Assembly: GCA_028751875.1 (NCBI GenBank)
Contig: CM054140.1
Coordinates: 32,535,908-32,599,907, forward strand
DNA: 64,000 nucleotides
Direction of reading: 5' to 3'
DNA from: Rapana venosa
Taxonomy: Eukaryota; Mollusca; Gastropoda; Neogastropoda; Muricidae
In this document: one piece after another, positions 63,405-64,000 of the stretch
Layout: each line of letters opens with the position of its first letter
Position numbering within the stretch: the stretch's first letter is position 1
Notes under the pieces: generated by a model
Database searches by the model: none
Told to the model about the DNA's origin: nothing
The model's input: the letters and a program-made list of their open reading frames with translations, nothing else
Made by a program: the position numbers and the translations under genes

Positions 63405-63460
63405 CAGACAGGTAGACACACAGACAGGTAGACACACAGACAGACACGTAGACAGACAGG
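63296..63460. repeat. (CA)n and (CAGA)n in the last intron of P450 gene C
   Basis: CA at 63298-63366 and 63373-63402, then GACAGGTAGACACACA units. Confidence 0.95.
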
Positions 63461-63464
63461 TATT

Positions 63465-63795
63465 TATTTATTCTTTCATATTGAGGATAATGGAATAAAA
63501 ACTCGTGTGCTTTTTTGCATCCAGTCCCCGTTTGTATGCAGTTTTGTAAATTTTGTCATCCGTTCCCACCGGCCTATTCTTGCGAAAAGCGGAACGGGTT
63601 TTAACGTGTGCGCAAGATGTTCTGCGCGCGTTCGCTTACGGGACCTCGGTTTACAGTCTCATCCGAAGAACTTTTGGGGGGAGTGGAGTCGGCACTAATG
63701 TTAACTCTAGAGGAAAAATCCTCTTGAACGAGATTCGAACCCGGGTCAGTGCAATGTACATCCCTCTAACCACCAGGCTATTCTGTCCCCCTGTT
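63465..63795 (-). repeat. SINE family A, full length, reverse
   Basis: From 63795 downward: AGAATAGCCTGGTGGTTAGA (A box), ACCCGGGTTCGAATC (B box), TCTAGAGTTAACATTAGTGC, GTTCTTCGGATGAGACTG, GGTGGGAACGGATGAC and the tail with CCTCAATATGAAAGAATAAA. It is the best complete family A copy and lies within the final intron of gene C. Confidence 0.88.
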
Positions 63796-63851
63796 CACAA
63801 CTGCAGACAGTGTTAGCTTCACACAGGCATTAGCAGACAGGGCTGACTCAC

Positions 63852-64000
63852 CACGGACTTGTCGCAGAGCACAGGAGTGAAGTGCTGCAGCAGGGTGGCG
63901 ACGGCCATACGGATCTCCAGCTGGGCCAGCCTCATCCCAATGCAGTTACGGGGACCGTGGCCAAAGGGCAGGAAGGCAAACGGATGACGGGCCGCCTTGG
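63852..64000 (-). CDS. Cytochrome P450 gene C, heme-binding exon (partial)
   Basis: Visible 149 nt of an exon continuing past the right edge. It encodes [20 protein letters not shown], then [20 protein letters not shown] and [19 protein letters not shown] is the P450 heme-binding loop FxxGxxxCxG, with Cys as the thiolate ligand. It ends phase 0 at a GTGAGT donor and joins directly to the last exon. A damaged relative of this exon is at 21391-21640. Confidence 0.95.

Overview
This 64 kb window is animal nuclear DNA, almost certainly from a mollusc and most likely a marine gastropod. The coding sequence is sparse and intron-rich. tRNA-derived SINEs and fragments of non-LTR retrotransposons are everywhere, microsatellites are extremely dense, and the only intact single-exon gene is a rhodopsin-class receptor that closely resembles the gastropod 'chemosensory receptor' family. 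The gastropod assignment is an inference from these features. No bacterial, viral or organellar genes were seen.

Recognisable host genes all lie on the minus strand. (1) Gene B, at the left edge, is a cytochrome P450 of CYP3-clan type, represented by its start exon (5771-5847) and two further exons (2899-2951, 1285-1378). The expected second exon is missing and the rest lies off the left edge. (2) Gene A, a second CYP3-clan P450, has ten consecutive phase-compatible exons between 47763 and 29607. They encode the first 361 residues, from membrane anchor to I-helix. Its K-helix, heme-binding and C-terminal exons should lie below 29.6 kb, inside a badly damaged stretch of sequence. (3) A 369-residue chemosensory-type GPCR lies at 52953-54062. 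(4) Gene C, a third P450, enters from the right edge and shows only its heme-binding exon (63852-64000 onward) and its last exon (63208-63288). The window is therefore a tandem P450 cluster with a GPCR between two members.

The stretch from about 15.7 to 26.8 kb (with a milder zone near 12.5-14.1 kb) reads like unpolished sequence: stretched homopolymers, broken repeats and no intact ORF. Its last 3.1 kb (about 23.7-26.8 kb) is a corrupted direct copy of the clean sequence immediately to its right (about 26.87-29.99 kb), and includes a damaged second copy of P450 exon 10. A damaged heme-binding exon sits near 21.4-21.6 kb. The simplest reading is an assembly artefact: an uncorrected long-read patch abutting a clean contig, with the overlap not collapsed. 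It hides the 3' end of gene A.

The rest is repeats: four tRNA-headed SINE families (called A-D here), LINE reverse-transcriptase remnants, a gypsy-like Gag fragment, a 62-bp and a roughly 30-bp tandem array, a diverged 28S rRNA fragment at 722-908, and very long (CA)n, (GA)n, (TATC)n and poly-C/poly-G tracts.
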